A stretch of DNA of 64,000 bases from Planctomycetota bacterium (GTDB lineage Bacteria; Planctomycetota; Phycisphaerae; Phycisphaerales; SM1A02). A model generated the notes under the pieces. That model made no database searches and had not been told where the DNA came from. It was given only the letters and a program-made list of their open reading frames with translations. Of the stretch, positions 1 through 8,223 are shown in pieces. The translations under genes were made by a program, and so were the position numbers. How positions within the stretch are numbered: the first letter of the stretch is position 1; the number at the start of each line of letters is the position of its first letter. The stretch lies in assembly GCA_024230295.1 (NCBI GenBank), contig JAAERN010000100.1, forward strand, positions 1 through 64,000. The letters are read 5' to 3'.

Positions 1-7
1 CCGATCG

Positions 8-1255
8 TCAGGAATCGGCTTGCTGGTCTCTCCCGAGCCCAGCCAGTGATTCGGGCGAGGGGATGGAATCGCTCGGTGGCCGAAGCCCCCGAATGGCCTC
101 CACTGACTCTGCAATGATCTCAATTGCGAGTTCCAACTCCGCCCATGTGGTCTCACGACACCAACTGAATCGGACCGATCCGTACGGCTCTTCGAGAATC
201 TGGCATGGCTGATGCCCCATCGCCTCGAGTACAGCCGACTCCTTGATCGCGCCGGAGGAGCAGGCCGAGCCTGCGGAGGCGTCGAGACCTCGTTCCGACA
301 TCACCAGCAGCAGTAGTTCGGCCTCGATAGAGGGGAACCCAACACTGGATGTTGACCACATGCGGCTCGCCGTCGCACCGTTAATACAGGCATCTGGAAC
401 TGCTTCCAAGAGCCCTTCTTCAAATCGATCACGGAGGGATGGCATTTGCGTGTGGCCGCCTGCATCAAGCCAAGCATTGGCCTGCGATGCCGCGACGCCG
501 AGACCGACAATTCCTGGAACATTCTCGGTGCCCCCCCGCCGGCCCTGTTCTTGACCCCCGCCAATGATGAGTGGCTGCACCACAACGCCCCGCCGAATCC
601 AAAGCACGCCTGTCCCCTTCGGACCATGAAACTTGTGCCCGGCACAACTCAGCATGGTGATCGGTAGCGAAGACACGTCAGTAGGCATCTTTCCGACCCA
701 TTGCGTAGCGTCTGTGTGGAACGGAACCCCGAACTCATCGCAAATCTGGCACAGTTTCTCGATTGGCTCGATCACACCGGTCTCATTGTTTGCCCACATC
801 ACCGACACAAGGGCAACCGAGTCTCCACGGGCCTGGAGCAACTCCCGCAGGGCCAAAGGCTCTACGCACCCTGCCTCGCTGTTCGGCAAATGAATCGTTT
901 CGATCCCCTCGCCAGCGAGCCGCTCCAACATCTCTCGGACCGCGGAATGCTCCACGTCACTGGTGATGACGACCCGCCTCTCCGGAGTCGCATGCACTGC
1001 CGAACAGATCGCCGCGTTGACGGACTCGCTGCCCCCGGACATAAACACAATCTCATCGGGACTGCCGCCAAGCAACTCAGCGACTTGCATCCGGGCCTTT
1101 TCCACATCGCGGCGAGCTCGCTGCCCGGACACGTGAATGCTCGAAGGATTCCCCCAAGCATGCTCCATGGTTGCCACAACCGCATCGGTCACTTCCCGAC
1201 ATTGGAACGTCGTGGCATTGTGGTCCAGATACAGGCGGTCTGACGAATCGGACAT
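8..1255 (-). CDS. Cysteine desulfurase (NifS/IscS family)
   Basis: PLP-dependent class-V aminotransferase-fold enzyme that removes sulfur from L-cysteine to supply Fe-S cluster or tRNA thiolation pathways. From the chosen ATG (1255) the protein is 415 residues. It begins almost at once with the family motif YLDHNATT (9-16), has the PLP-lysine motif CAGHKFHGPKG with Lys208, the RRGGTENVP block (~241-249) and the catalytic loop SAGSACSSG with Cys333. The frame stays open upstream to 1420, but those 55 residues match nothing in the family. A GGAG lies 11 nt before the ATG, so the internal start is preferred. The stop is at positions 8-10, so the gene is complete. No iscU or thiI neighbour is visible, so the acceptor is unknown. 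Confidence 0.9.
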   Translation of the reverse strand: MSDSSDRLYLDHNATTFQCREVTDAVVATMEHAWGNPSSIHVSGQRARRDVEKARMQVAELLGGSPDEIVFMSGGSESVNAAICSAVHATPERRVVITSDVEHSAVREMLERLAGEGIETIHLPNSEAGCVEPLALRELLQARGDSVALVSVMWANNETGVIEPIEKLCQICDEFGVPFHTDATQWVGKMPTDVSSLPITMLSCAGHKFHGPKGTGVLWIRRGVVVQPLIIGGGQEQGRRGGTENVPGIVGLGVAASQANAWLDAGGHTQMPSLRDRFEEGLLEAVPDACINGATASRMWSTSSVGFPSIEAELLLLVMSERGLDASAGSACSSGAIKESAVLEAMGHQPCQILEEPYGSVRFSWCRETTWAELELAIEIIAESVEAIRGLRPPSDSIPSPESLAGLGRDQQADS

Positions 1256-1570
1256 GAGTAAGAACACTCCGAGGCTGGCGGATCCTTGATGAACTGCGGC
1301 CCATGGTAGGTACTCCCTAGGCACCGCTCCACTCTTGGCAGACCGCTCAAGATCGCTGACGAGTTTGATGTCGAGGGGGGTTTCGTCCTGATCGCTCCGA
1401 CGATTCGAAGGCATATCCACGAGAGACGTCGAGAATCGACGGTGCGATCGGGGCGGAAGACCGCCGAAACCGGGCCGTCAGAGTTTTTTAGCGACCTGTA
1501 GAAGACTCACCAGCCAATCCACCGCAGGTGGCTCGCCGGTGTGCATCATCACCCGGCCACAAAGAAACAA

Positions 1571-1593
1571 CGGGCTCCGAAACTCGGAGCCCG
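1571..1593 (-). terminator. Rho-independent terminator after tRNA-Leu
   Basis: A perfect 10-bp stem (CGGGCTCCGA / TCGGAGCCCG) with a 3-nt loop is followed on the minus strand by TTGTTTCTTT. It sits 8 nt beyond the tRNA-Leu 3' end, so it is the likely terminator of that transcript. Confidence 0.75.
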
Positions 1594-1601
1594 CTGAAAC
1601 A

Positions 1602-1687
1602 TGCGGCTGAGAGGAGTCGAACCTCCACGGGATTTTACTCCCACTAGAACCTGAATCTAGCGCGTCTGCCAATTCCGCCACAGCCGC
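1602..1687 (-). tRNA. tRNA-Leu (anticodon CAG)
   Basis: Read on the minus strand this is an 86-nt class II tRNA. It has a 7-bp acceptor stem (GCGGCTG/CAGCCGC), the D-loop AATTGGCAGACG, an anticodon stem CTAGA/TCTAG around loop TTCAGGT giving CAG, a long variable arm, and the T-arm GGAGGTTCGACTCCTC. The discriminator is A at 1602. CCA is not encoded. A strong hairpin terminator follows. Confidence 0.95.
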
Positions 1688-1745
1688 GGGGAAGCGAGGG
1701 AGTATACCCATCACGGCTCCCAACGGGTGCAAGCGGATGTCTTCG

Positions 1746-2948
1746 TCAAGCCTTGGCGGCCGCCTCCTCGGGCGGATCAACAACGGCATCTGGATCGGCC
1801 ACGACGCCCCTCGAAATAAGCACCTTGCCATGCAGTTCCGCAAAGAGTTCCGGGTTCCCGGCGATAAAGGCCTTGGAGTTCTCCCGCCCCTGTCCGAGCC
1901 GCATCTCTCCGTAACTAAACCACGCTCCAGACTTCTTCACGTGACCGTCGGCCACGGCAAGGTCCAGGAGATCGCCGGTAGCACTAATGCCCTCGTTGAA
2001 CATGATGTCAAACTCGGCATCTCGGAATGGAGGCGCAATCTTGTTCTTCACGACCCGAGTTCGCACCCGGTTCCCGACGTTCTGGTCGCCATCTTTGATG
2101 GCGCCGATCCGCCGAATATCGATTCGAACCGAGGAGTAGAACTTAAGGGCCCGACCACCCGGCGTTGTCTCAGGGCTTCCGAACATCACGCCGATCTTCT
2201 CTCGCAACTGGTTGATGAAGATCACCACGGCGGTGCTCTTGGCGATGGCGCCGGTCAGTTTGCGAAGCGCCTGGCTCATCAAACGCGCCTGCAAACCGAC
2301 ATGACTGTCGCCCATGTCGCCTTCGATCTCCGCTCGGGGAATGAGCGCAGCAACCGAGTCGATGATGATGACGTCGAGCGCGTTGGATCGCACAAGCATC
2401 TCGCAGATCTCAAGTGCTTGCTCGCCAGTATCTGGTTGCGACACAAGTAGCGAATCAAGATTGACGCCCAATCGCTTCGCCCATGTCGGATCAAGCGCAT
2501 GCTCGGCATCGATCATGGCCGCTGTGCCGCCGTTCTTCTGCGCATTGGCTGCAATCGTCAACGCGAGCGTCGTCTTGCCGGATGACTCCGGTCCGAAGAC
2601 CTCCACCACGCGGCCCCTCGGCACGCCTCGACCCCCGAGCGCCAAGTCAAGACTGAGCGTGCCGGTTGAAACGCCTTCCACAGCGCGAATCTGATCACCG
2701 GCAAGCCGCATGATGGATCCGGTACCGAACGCAGTGTCAATCTGAGAGATCGCCCGCTCGAGCGCCTCGAGTCGACCCTTCTCCTGATTACCCTTCCCCT
2801 CGGTTGTTGATGCAGCCTTGCGTGGCATGGTTGACTTCGTTCCTTCCTGCTCGTGTCCTTTCGAGCCAACGCGAACCCTACCACGCGTGCCGCCATTTCC
2901 CTTGGTTGCTGCTTTCTTTCGTGAGCCATTGTTGGTTGTCGTCACCAT
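1746..2948 (-). CDS. recA: Recombinase RecA
   Basis: ATP-dependent strand-exchange recombinase and SOS co-protease, cytoplasmic. The core starts near residue 60 and carries Walker A GPESSGKT (119-126) and the DNA-binding loop region with [19 protein letters not shown], continuing to a normal C-terminus. The protein is 400 residues, about 45 more than usual, because of a basic, Gly/Lys-rich N-terminal extension. The ATG at 2948 has an AAAGGA 7 nt upstream; the alternative ATG at 2828 would give a typical 360-residue RecA but has a poorer ribosome site. The gene stands alone downstream of the sugar-nucleotide decarboxylase gene, with a 254-nt leader that holds a possible operator. Identity is certain; the start is less so. 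Confidence 0.96.
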   Translation of the reverse strand: MVTTTNNGSRKKAATKGNGGTRGRVRVGSKGHEQEGTKSTMPRKAASTTEGKGNQEKGRLEALERAISQIDTAFGTGSIMRLAGDQIRAVEGVSTGTLSLDLALGGRGVPRGRVVEVFGPESSGKTTLALTIAANAQKNGGTAAMIDAEHALDPTWAKRLGVNLDSLLVSQPDTGEQALEICEMLVRSNALDVIIIDSVAALIPRAEIEGDMGDSHVGLQARLMSQALRKLTGAIAKSTAVVIFINQLREKIGVMFGSPETTPGGRALKFYSSVRIDIRRIGAIKDGDQNVGNRVRTRVVKNKIAPPFRDAEFDIMFNEGISATGDLLDLAVADGHVKKSGAWFSYGEMRLGQGRENSKAFIAGNPELFAELHGKVLISRGVVADPDAVVDPPEEAAAKA

Positions 2949-3009
2949 CGGAGCGTCCTTTCATCCTTCAGGTTGGCCGCGCCGCGGCCCAGGGGAGAGT
3001 CTTGGGGGT

Positions 3010-3028
3010 GAGTCTGCCAAGCAGACTC
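3010..3028. repeat. 8-bp inverted repeat in the recA leader
   Basis: GAGTCTGC and GCAGACTC flank a 3-nt loop about 62 nt upstream of the recA ATG. It could be a protein-binding palindrome or a small leader hairpin. No T-run follows, so it is not an obvious terminator. Confidence 0.4.
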
Positions 3029-3129
3029 GCTGGTTGAGTGCGCGGGGAGCAGTCCTACCTTGGATCTGCTGCCCGCAACATGTTTGGCATCTGTCAGGGT
3101 GATCATCCTTGCACACCTGATCGACCACC

Positions 3130-3143
3130 GCAACCGATGTTCG
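3130..3143 (-). promoter_or_regulatory. Possible LexA-type SOS box upstream of recA
   Basis: On the minus strand the sequence CGAACATCGGTTGC resembles the Gram-positive/actinobacterial LexA site CGAAC-N4-GTTCG with two mismatches in the second half-site. A TAAAAT lies just upstream and could be the -10 box. The position, about 180 nt before recA, suits an SOS operator. The match is imperfect and the LexA of this organism is not visible, so this is a weak call. Confidence 0.25.
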
Positions 3144-3202
3144 GTAGATTTTAGGGATTCTTTTTGGTGTTTGTTCGGGCCAAGCAGCAGCCACGAAGCC
3201 TC

Positions 3203-4189
3203 TCAGGCAACTGGCGGTGCTTCCCAGAACGGCGTTGGCGGCGTCCACTCGGCCAAGTCCAGACCGGCGAAGTACTCGATGGTCTTGGTCAGCCCCTCAC
3301 GAAGGGCCACCTGAGGCATCCAGTCGAGATGATTGACCGCAGCCGAGATATCGGGGCACCGCCTCACCGGGTCATCCGGGGGCAACGGCTTGCGAATCAA
3401 TGCCGAGCGCGAACCAGTCAACTCCAGCACGATTTCCGCGAGTTCACGAACCGTCCGCTCTTCCGGATTCCCGAGATTGACCGGGCCGGTGAAGCCTTCA
3501 ACATTCATCAGTCGCACAAGCCCGTCCACCAGATCGGACACGTAACAGAAGGACCGCGTCTGAGAACCGTCGGAGAAGATCGTCAGATCATCGCCCGCGA
3601 GGGATTGCCGGATGAAGTTGCTGACAACACGGCCATCATAAGGGTGCATATTCGGGCCGTAGGTGTTGAAGATCCGAGCGACGCGAATTTCAAGATTGTG
3701 CTGCCGGTGATAGTCGAAGAACAGCGTCTCGGCCGCTCGCTTCCCTTCGTCGTAGCACGCGCGGCGGCCAATCGGATTGACGTTGCCCAGATACGACTCC
3801 GGCTGCGGCGTCACGGTCGGATTGCCATACACCTCGCTGGTCGAAGCCTGCAGAATCCTCGCGTCGTTTGCGCGGGCCATTCCCAGCATGTTGATGACGC
3901 CAAGAACCGATGTCTTGGTCGTCCGCACTGGGTTGTATTGGTAGTGCCCCGGGGCTGCGGGGCACGCAAGATTGTAAATCTGGTCGATGCCATCAAGGAA
4001 GATCGGATCGATGATGTCGTGTCGGTGCAGTTCCCACTTCGGGTCTTCACTGAACTGCGCAACTGTCAGTTCGCTGCTGGTCATAAAATTGTCGATGCAG
4101 ACCACTTCGTGGCCCTCGTCAAGGAGACGCCGGGTCAGGTGGGACCCGACAAACCCCGCTCCCCCGGTCACCACGATTCGCTTCGACAT
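3203..4189 (-). CDS. UDP-glucuronate decarboxylase (UDP-xylose synthase-like)
   Basis: Short-chain dehydrogenase/epimerase enzyme, probably converting UDP-glucuronate to UDP-xylose for polysaccharide synthesis. The 328-residue protein has the NAD-binding motif [11 protein letters not shown] at the N-terminus and the catalytic pair Tyr146/Lys150 (YxxxK) in YDEGKRAAE. The family-typical [19 protein letters not shown] block (75-93) and [18 protein letters not shown] separate UXS-type decarboxylases from plain 4-epimerases. The ATG at 4189 is preferred to the TTG at 4198 because of AGGA about 9 nt upstream. No glycosyltransferases adjoin it, so the glycan it serves is unknown. Confidence 0.82.
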   Translation of the reverse strand: MSKRIVVTGGAGFVGSHLTRRLLDEGHEVVCIDNFMTSSELTVAQFSEDPKWELHRHDIIDPIFLDGIDQIYNLACPAAPGHYQYNPVRTTKTSVLGVINMLGMARANDARILQASTSEVYGNPTVTPQPESYLGNVNPIGRRACYDEGKRAAETLFFDYHRQHNLEIRVARIFNTYGPNMHPYDGRVVSNFIRQSLAGDDLTIFSDGSQTRSFCYVSDLVDGLVRLMNVEGFTGPVNLGNPEERTVRELAEIVLELTGSRSALIRKPLPPDDPVRRCPDISAAVNHLDWMPQVALREGLTKTIEYFAGLDLAEWTPPTPFWEAPPVA

Positions 4190-4329
4190 GCGTTCCAATC
4201 CTCACGTTCATCCCCGGCGCCGAGCAACATCGCTCTGTGCTCCGAATAGGGCAGGCTATCAGATTGGGTAAGACTTCCTCTAGCGCAGCCCTTGTCAGAC
4301 CCCTGCCGAGCCGGGCATGATGACCGCAG

Positions 4330-5457
4330 ATGGCCACCAATCCACAATCCCATCGAGTCATTGCCGGGGCCATGACCGGAACCAGTATTGACGGGATTGA
4401 TGCTTGCATCCTGGATGTCCAGGGAGAAGGGCTTCATGCCCGGGCCACACTCAAGGGAACAGCATCCGGCTCACTCGGGCCATGCAGTGAAATGCTCCGA
4501 TCGCTCGCGTCCGAAGTTTCCCACTCGGCTGCAGAGATCACAGCCACTCGCCGCCGACTGTCGAAGCGAATTCTCCAAACGATTCAAAAGGCGGCGGGAG
4601 CGAGCCGTGTGGATCTCGCAGTCGTACACGGCCAGACCATCACACACGCACCACCAGACAGTTGGCAACTGATCGACACCGCGACGATTGCCGCCGGGCT
4701 TGATTGCCCGGTCGCTGGCGACGTACGGGCGGGTGATCTGGCCTGCGGCGGGCAAGGCGCGCCGATCACGCCGCTCGGCGATTGGATGCTGTTCCGAAGT
4801 GATCATCCAACCGCTGTCGTCAATCTCGGTGGATTCTGCAACATCACGTGGCTCCCGGAAACGTCTCGCATTGAAGACATTCGAGGAGCCGACGTTTGCG
4901 CCTGTAACCACCTGCTCGATTCGGCGGCGGTGCAGCGACTCGGCCAGGCGTTCGACGACGGTGGCGGCATCGCAGCCACGGGCTCGCCGCAGTCGCCGCT
5001 GGTGGACTCACTGATGGAGATCCTGCGGCAGAGTGCCGCAAGCAATCGGTCTCTTGGAACCGGAGACGAGTCGGTTGACTGGCTCAGCAGCCGGATCCCC
5101 GCCGAAACGCCGACGCCTGACTTGCTTGCGTCCATCGCCGATGCAATCGGCAAGGTCATCGGCAGCGCCGTCCGAGCCGAGGGGTGCGAGGAAGTGTTGC
5201 TCGCCGGCGGCGGCTCGCGGCACCAACCGCTCGCCCGTTCTATCGCAGCGGCAGCGGGCATTCCCACCTGTATGAGCGATACCCGCGGCATTCCCGTTGA
5301 AATGCGTGAAGCTGCCTGTCTGGCCCTGCTCGGCCTCCTTGACCGTGATGGAGTCCCCTTCACCCTCCCACAGGTGACAGGCCGAGCGAGTGAGCACTTC
5401 GTCGGGATGTCATGGTGCCAACCGACCCCGACTCCGCGTAAGGTTGAAGGAACGTAG
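4330..5457 (+). CDS. anmK: Anhydro-N-acetylmuramic acid kinase AnmK
   Basis: ASKHA-fold kinase that opens and phosphorylates 1,6-anhydro-MurNAc to MurNAc-6-phosphate in peptidoglycan recycling. The 375-residue protein starts with GAMTGTSIDGID (13-24), the phosphate-binding signature of the family. It also has a PVAGDVRAGDLACGGQGAPI block, VVNLGGFCNITWLP, and a late EVLLAGGGSRHQPL nucleotide-binding loop. The ATG at 4330 is the first plausible start; its ribosome site is weak. Together with alr, ftsW and murG in this window it points to a working peptidoglycan layer. No MurQ etherase is adjacent. Confidence 0.93.
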   Translation: MATNPQSHRVIAGAMTGTSIDGIDACILDVQGEGLHARATLKGTASGSLGPCSEMLRSLASEVSHSAAEITATRRRLSKRILQTIQKAAGASRVDLAVVHGQTITHAPPDSWQLIDTATIAAGLDCPVAGDVRAGDLACGGQGAPITPLGDWMLFRSDHPTAVVNLGGFCNITWLPETSRIEDIRGADVCACNHLLDSAAVQRLGQAFDDGGGIAATGSPQSPLVDSLMEILRQSAASNRSLGTGDESVDWLSSRIPAETPTPDLLASIADAIGKVIGSAVRAEGCEEVLLAGGGSRHQPLARSIAAAAGIPTCMSDTRGIPVEMREAACLALLGLLDRDGVPFTLPQVTGRASEHFVGMSWCQPTPTPRKVEGT

Positions 5458-5494
5458 CACGCTGCATACTCAATTGTTTCAGGAGGAATACAGG

Positions 5495-6547
5495 ATGCTT
5501 GTGAAATCCACTACCGCCGTGATGCTGGGGCTCTCCAGCCTCGCATGGGCACATCCCCACTCGGATCAGGCTGCCGCCTTTGCCAACCAACTCTCCGAGG
5601 CGTTTCAGAATGCGGCGGAGATCATCAAGCCATCGGTCGTGCATATCGGGACCATCGAATCTGCGGGCATGGCACGCACCCGACGTGGGCATCGCATCAA
5701 TCATGTTGTCGAAGGCACCGGCTCGGGCGTCATTGTGTCAACGGACGGACTCATTGTGACAAACCACCACGTTATCGCCGGCGTTGACCAGATCATCGTC
5801 ACACTTCACGATGGAAGCACCCACAAAGCAAAGAGTCTGGGAATCGACAGAGGAACCGATCTCGCAATCATCAAGATTGACGGCACCGACTTGACACCCG
5901 CGGCGTTCACCGAATCGGACGGCCCTCGGGTCGGCCAATGGGTACTTGCAGTTGGTAGTCCCTTCGGACTCTCGCAGTCATTTTCGGCGGGCATCATCAG
6001 TGCGACCGGGAGGTCGGGGCTCGGCCTGAGCAAGTACGAGCGACTCATCCAGACAGACGCTGCCATCAATCCAGGCAGCAGCGGCGGGCCACTCATTGAT
6101 CTTCAAGGCCGAATCGTCGGTATCAATTCGTCAATCAAGAGTGCCACTGGCACGCATGCAGGCATCGGCTTTGCCATTCCTTCGGCTGTGACACAAACAG
6201 TCACCGCCTCCCTTATTGAGCGGGGCTTTGCCGAACGTGGATTCTTCGGAGTCACGCTCGCTTCCATGCGAACAGGAGTCGATTCTCCGACCCAAGGCTC
6301 CGCCATTCGGTGTGTGTTGACCAGCGTCGGAAGTGGAACGCCCGCCCAACAAGCGGGGCTTCGTCACGGAGACATTGTCGTGAGCATCGATGGCCGCGAC
6401 ATACACACCGCCGACGAAGCCGTCTACGAGATCGCCGCATGCACTCCTGGTGAGTCGTGCGAAGTGAACGTGCTCCGGAACAATGCACCGTTGACGCTCT
6501 GCGTGATACCGACTTCACGACGCGCTGCACGTGGTCAGAGGCCGTAG
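5495..6547 (+). CDS. Periplasmic trypsin-like serine protease (HtrA/Deg family)
   Basis: Envelope quality-control protease. The ATG at 5495 has an excellent AGGAGGA 7 nt upstream and gives a 350-residue preprotein with a signal peptide (MLVKSTTAVMLGLSSLAWA, cleavage near residue 19). The frame extends upstream into anmK, but that part is not coding-like. The catalytic triad reads as His92 in VTNHHVIAG, Asp122 in TDLAIIKID and Ser196 in NPGSSGGPLID. A single PDZ domain follows (~240-340) with the GTPAQQAGLRHGDIVVSIDG signature. The 3' end overlaps the convergent carboxypeptidase gene by 13 nt. One PDZ domain and a soluble signal make it closer to DegQ/DegS types than to two-PDZ DegP. Confidence 0.9.
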   Translation: MLVKSTTAVMLGLSSLAWAHPHSDQAAAFANQLSEAFQNAAEIIKPSVVHIGTIESAGMARTRRGHRINHVVEGTGSGVIVSTDGLIVTNHHVIAGVDQIIVTLHDGSTHKAKSLGIDRGTDLAIIKIDGTDLTPAAFTESDGPRVGQWVLAVGSPFGLSQSFSAGIISATGRSGLGLSKYERLIQTDAAINPGSSGGPLIDLQGRIVGINSSIKSATGTHAGIGFAIPSAVTQTVTASLIERGFAERGFFGVTLASMRTGVDSPTQGSAIRCVLTSVGSGTPAQQAGLRHGDIVVSIDGRDIHTADEAVYEIAACTPGESCEVNVLRNNAPLTLCVIPTSRRAARGQRP

Positions 6548-8082
6548 ATCTCACTGTACTTGCCTTCGAGATAGTCAAGAAGGAAGTCTGAACACAACGG
6601 TGCACCGGTCACGACTTCACAGAGTTTCGGTGGGAGGTATCGGCAGCCCTGTTGATGGATGTTCTCGTTGAGCCACACACGCAGCGGCTCGAACTCACCG
6701 CGTGCGAACCCATCTTCAAGGCCCGGGATCTCCCGCTTCGCCGCATCGAAGAACTGCGCCGAATACAGATTGCCCAGCGTGTAGGTCGGGAAGTACCCCA
6801 TGGACACCATGGACCAATGAATGTCCTGCAGGCAGCCCTTGGCGTCATTCGGAACTTCGATTCCGAGATAGTCACGGTATTTCTCAGCCCAAACGGCCGG
6901 AACATCGCACACCTCAAGGTCGCCCTTGAGTAACGCTCGCTCAATCTCAAAGCGAATCATGATGTGCATGTTGTAAGTCGCCTCATCGGCCTCGACTCGG
7001 ATGAAGTCGGGGCGGACAATATTGGCGCCGCCATAGACCGCGTCGAGATCAAGCGATCCCGCCGCATCGCCGAAGTACTCGCCCAATTTCGGGAAGCACC
7101 ATTGCCAGAACTGGCGGCTTCGGCCAACCTGATTCTCCCACAGCCGGCTTTGCGATTCGTGAATTCCCAGCGAAACCGCACGCCCAAGCGGCAGCCCGGC
7201 ATGGTCCTGACACAGACCCTGCTCGTAGATCGCGTGCCCACATTCGTGCATCGTGGATCCGAGCGCATCATTGACATTGTTCTCATGGAAGCGTGTCGTA
7301 ATGCGAACATCCTTGGGATGGAAACCCGAGCAGAACGGGTGCGTCGAAACGTCCAGTCGCCCACGCCGGAAGTCAAACCCAATGCTTGAGGCGACGTCCC
7401 GCACAAATGCTTCCTGCCGATCGACCGGAAGTACAAGTTCATTGAAGGCGTTGCTTGGCGGCGTGCTTGATCCCATCACGCGGTGCAGGAGATCCTGCAG
7501 GCGTGTTCGAAGCGGAGTAAACACAGACTCCACCCAAGCAGCCGTGCAACCCGGTTCGTAATCTTCGGCAAGGGCATCCCACGGCTCACCGTCATCGGCC
7601 CAACCAAAACACTCGGCCTTTCTCCTGAGTAGGTCAACAACCTTGGTCAGCCACGGTTCAAATTGCAAAAAGTCGGCGTCGCGGCGAGCCTCGGCCCAGT
7701 GGTGCTGCGACTGCGAAGCGAGCATGGCCTCTTCGCCAACCAACTCTCCTGGAATACAAGTCGCCCGGTCGTAGTCATGCCGTATCCGTCGAATCGTGAC
7801 GGCCGTATCCGACGCTTCGTCATCGACCAACTCGGCGATTCCTTCACACTCAGCGATGAGGTTTCCGGTTTCCTCGCAGGTCAACTTCTCATGCGCCAGT
7901 CTGGCCAGAACTGCGAGTTGCATCCCCCGCGGCTCGATGCCCTCGGGCGGCATCTTGGTTTCTTGATCCCAATGCAAAACACCGGCAGCGGAGCCGATGA
8001 GAGTGGCTTCTTGAAATGCGGTGGTCAACGCATCCCAGGCTGGATGTGTCGTGGTGGACTCGGCGGTGCTCGTTGACGACAT
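6535..8082 (-). CDS. Carboxypeptidase Taq (M32 metallopeptidase)
   Basis: Zinc/cobalt carboxypeptidase releasing C-terminal residues, cytoplasmic. At 515 residues it has the standard family length. The metal site HECGH lies at 279-283 in MHECGHAIYEQGL, and the third ligand Glu lies in GIHESQSRLWEN about 26 residues later. The DIHWSMVSMGYFPTYTLGN block near the C-terminus is also characteristic of M32. The ATG at 8082 is preceded by AAGGA at about 10 nt. The gene is convergent with, and overlaps by 13 nt, the HtrA gene. Confidence 0.93.
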   Translation of the reverse strand: MSSTSTAESTTTHPAWDALTTAFQEATLIGSAAGVLHWDQETKMPPEGIEPRGMQLAVLARLAHEKLTCEETGNLIAECEGIAELVDDEASDTAVTIRRIRHDYDRATCIPGELVGEEAMLASQSQHHWAEARRDADFLQFEPWLTKVVDLLRRKAECFGWADDGEPWDALAEDYEPGCTAAWVESVFTPLRTRLQDLLHRVMGSSTPPSNAFNELVLPVDRQEAFVRDVASSIGFDFRRGRLDVSTHPFCSGFHPKDVRITTRFHENNVNDALGSTMHECGHAIYEQGLCQDHAGLPLGRAVSLGIHESQSRLWENQVGRSRQFWQWCFPKLGEYFGDAAGSLDLDAVYGGANIVRPDFIRVEADEATYNMHIMIRFEIERALLKGDLEVCDVPAVWAEKYRDYLGIEVPNDAKGCLQDIHWSMVSMGYFPTYTLGNLYSAQFFDAAKREIPGLEDGFARGEFEPLRVWLNENIHQQGCRYLPPKLCEVVTGAPLCSDFLLDYLEGKYSEIYGL

Positions 8083-8162
8083 GCAGGGGATTCCTTTTTT
8101 GTTCTGAAACTCACCCAGACTACCACACGATCGAGCCGAGGACAGCGGCAGGCAAATATGAC

Positions 8163-8190
8163 AACGGAGGCCTTGTGCAAGGCCCCCGTT
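8163..8190 (-). terminator. Hairpin after the DUF1573-ankyrin gene
   Basis: A 12-bp stem with one mismatch (AACGGgGGCCTT / AAGGCCtCCGTT as read on the minus strand) and a 4-nt loop lies 34 nt beyond the stop codon. The following T-tract is poor, so termination is likely but not certain. Confidence 0.5.
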
Positions 8191-8223
8191 GCGAGGTTTC
8201 TCAATGAAATTTCAAGCCAAGAA

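Noticed and set aside
3164-4249. 361-codon plus-strand reading frame
   Set aside because: Exact antisense shadow of the UDP-glucuronate decarboxylase gene, with no domain and no ribosome site.
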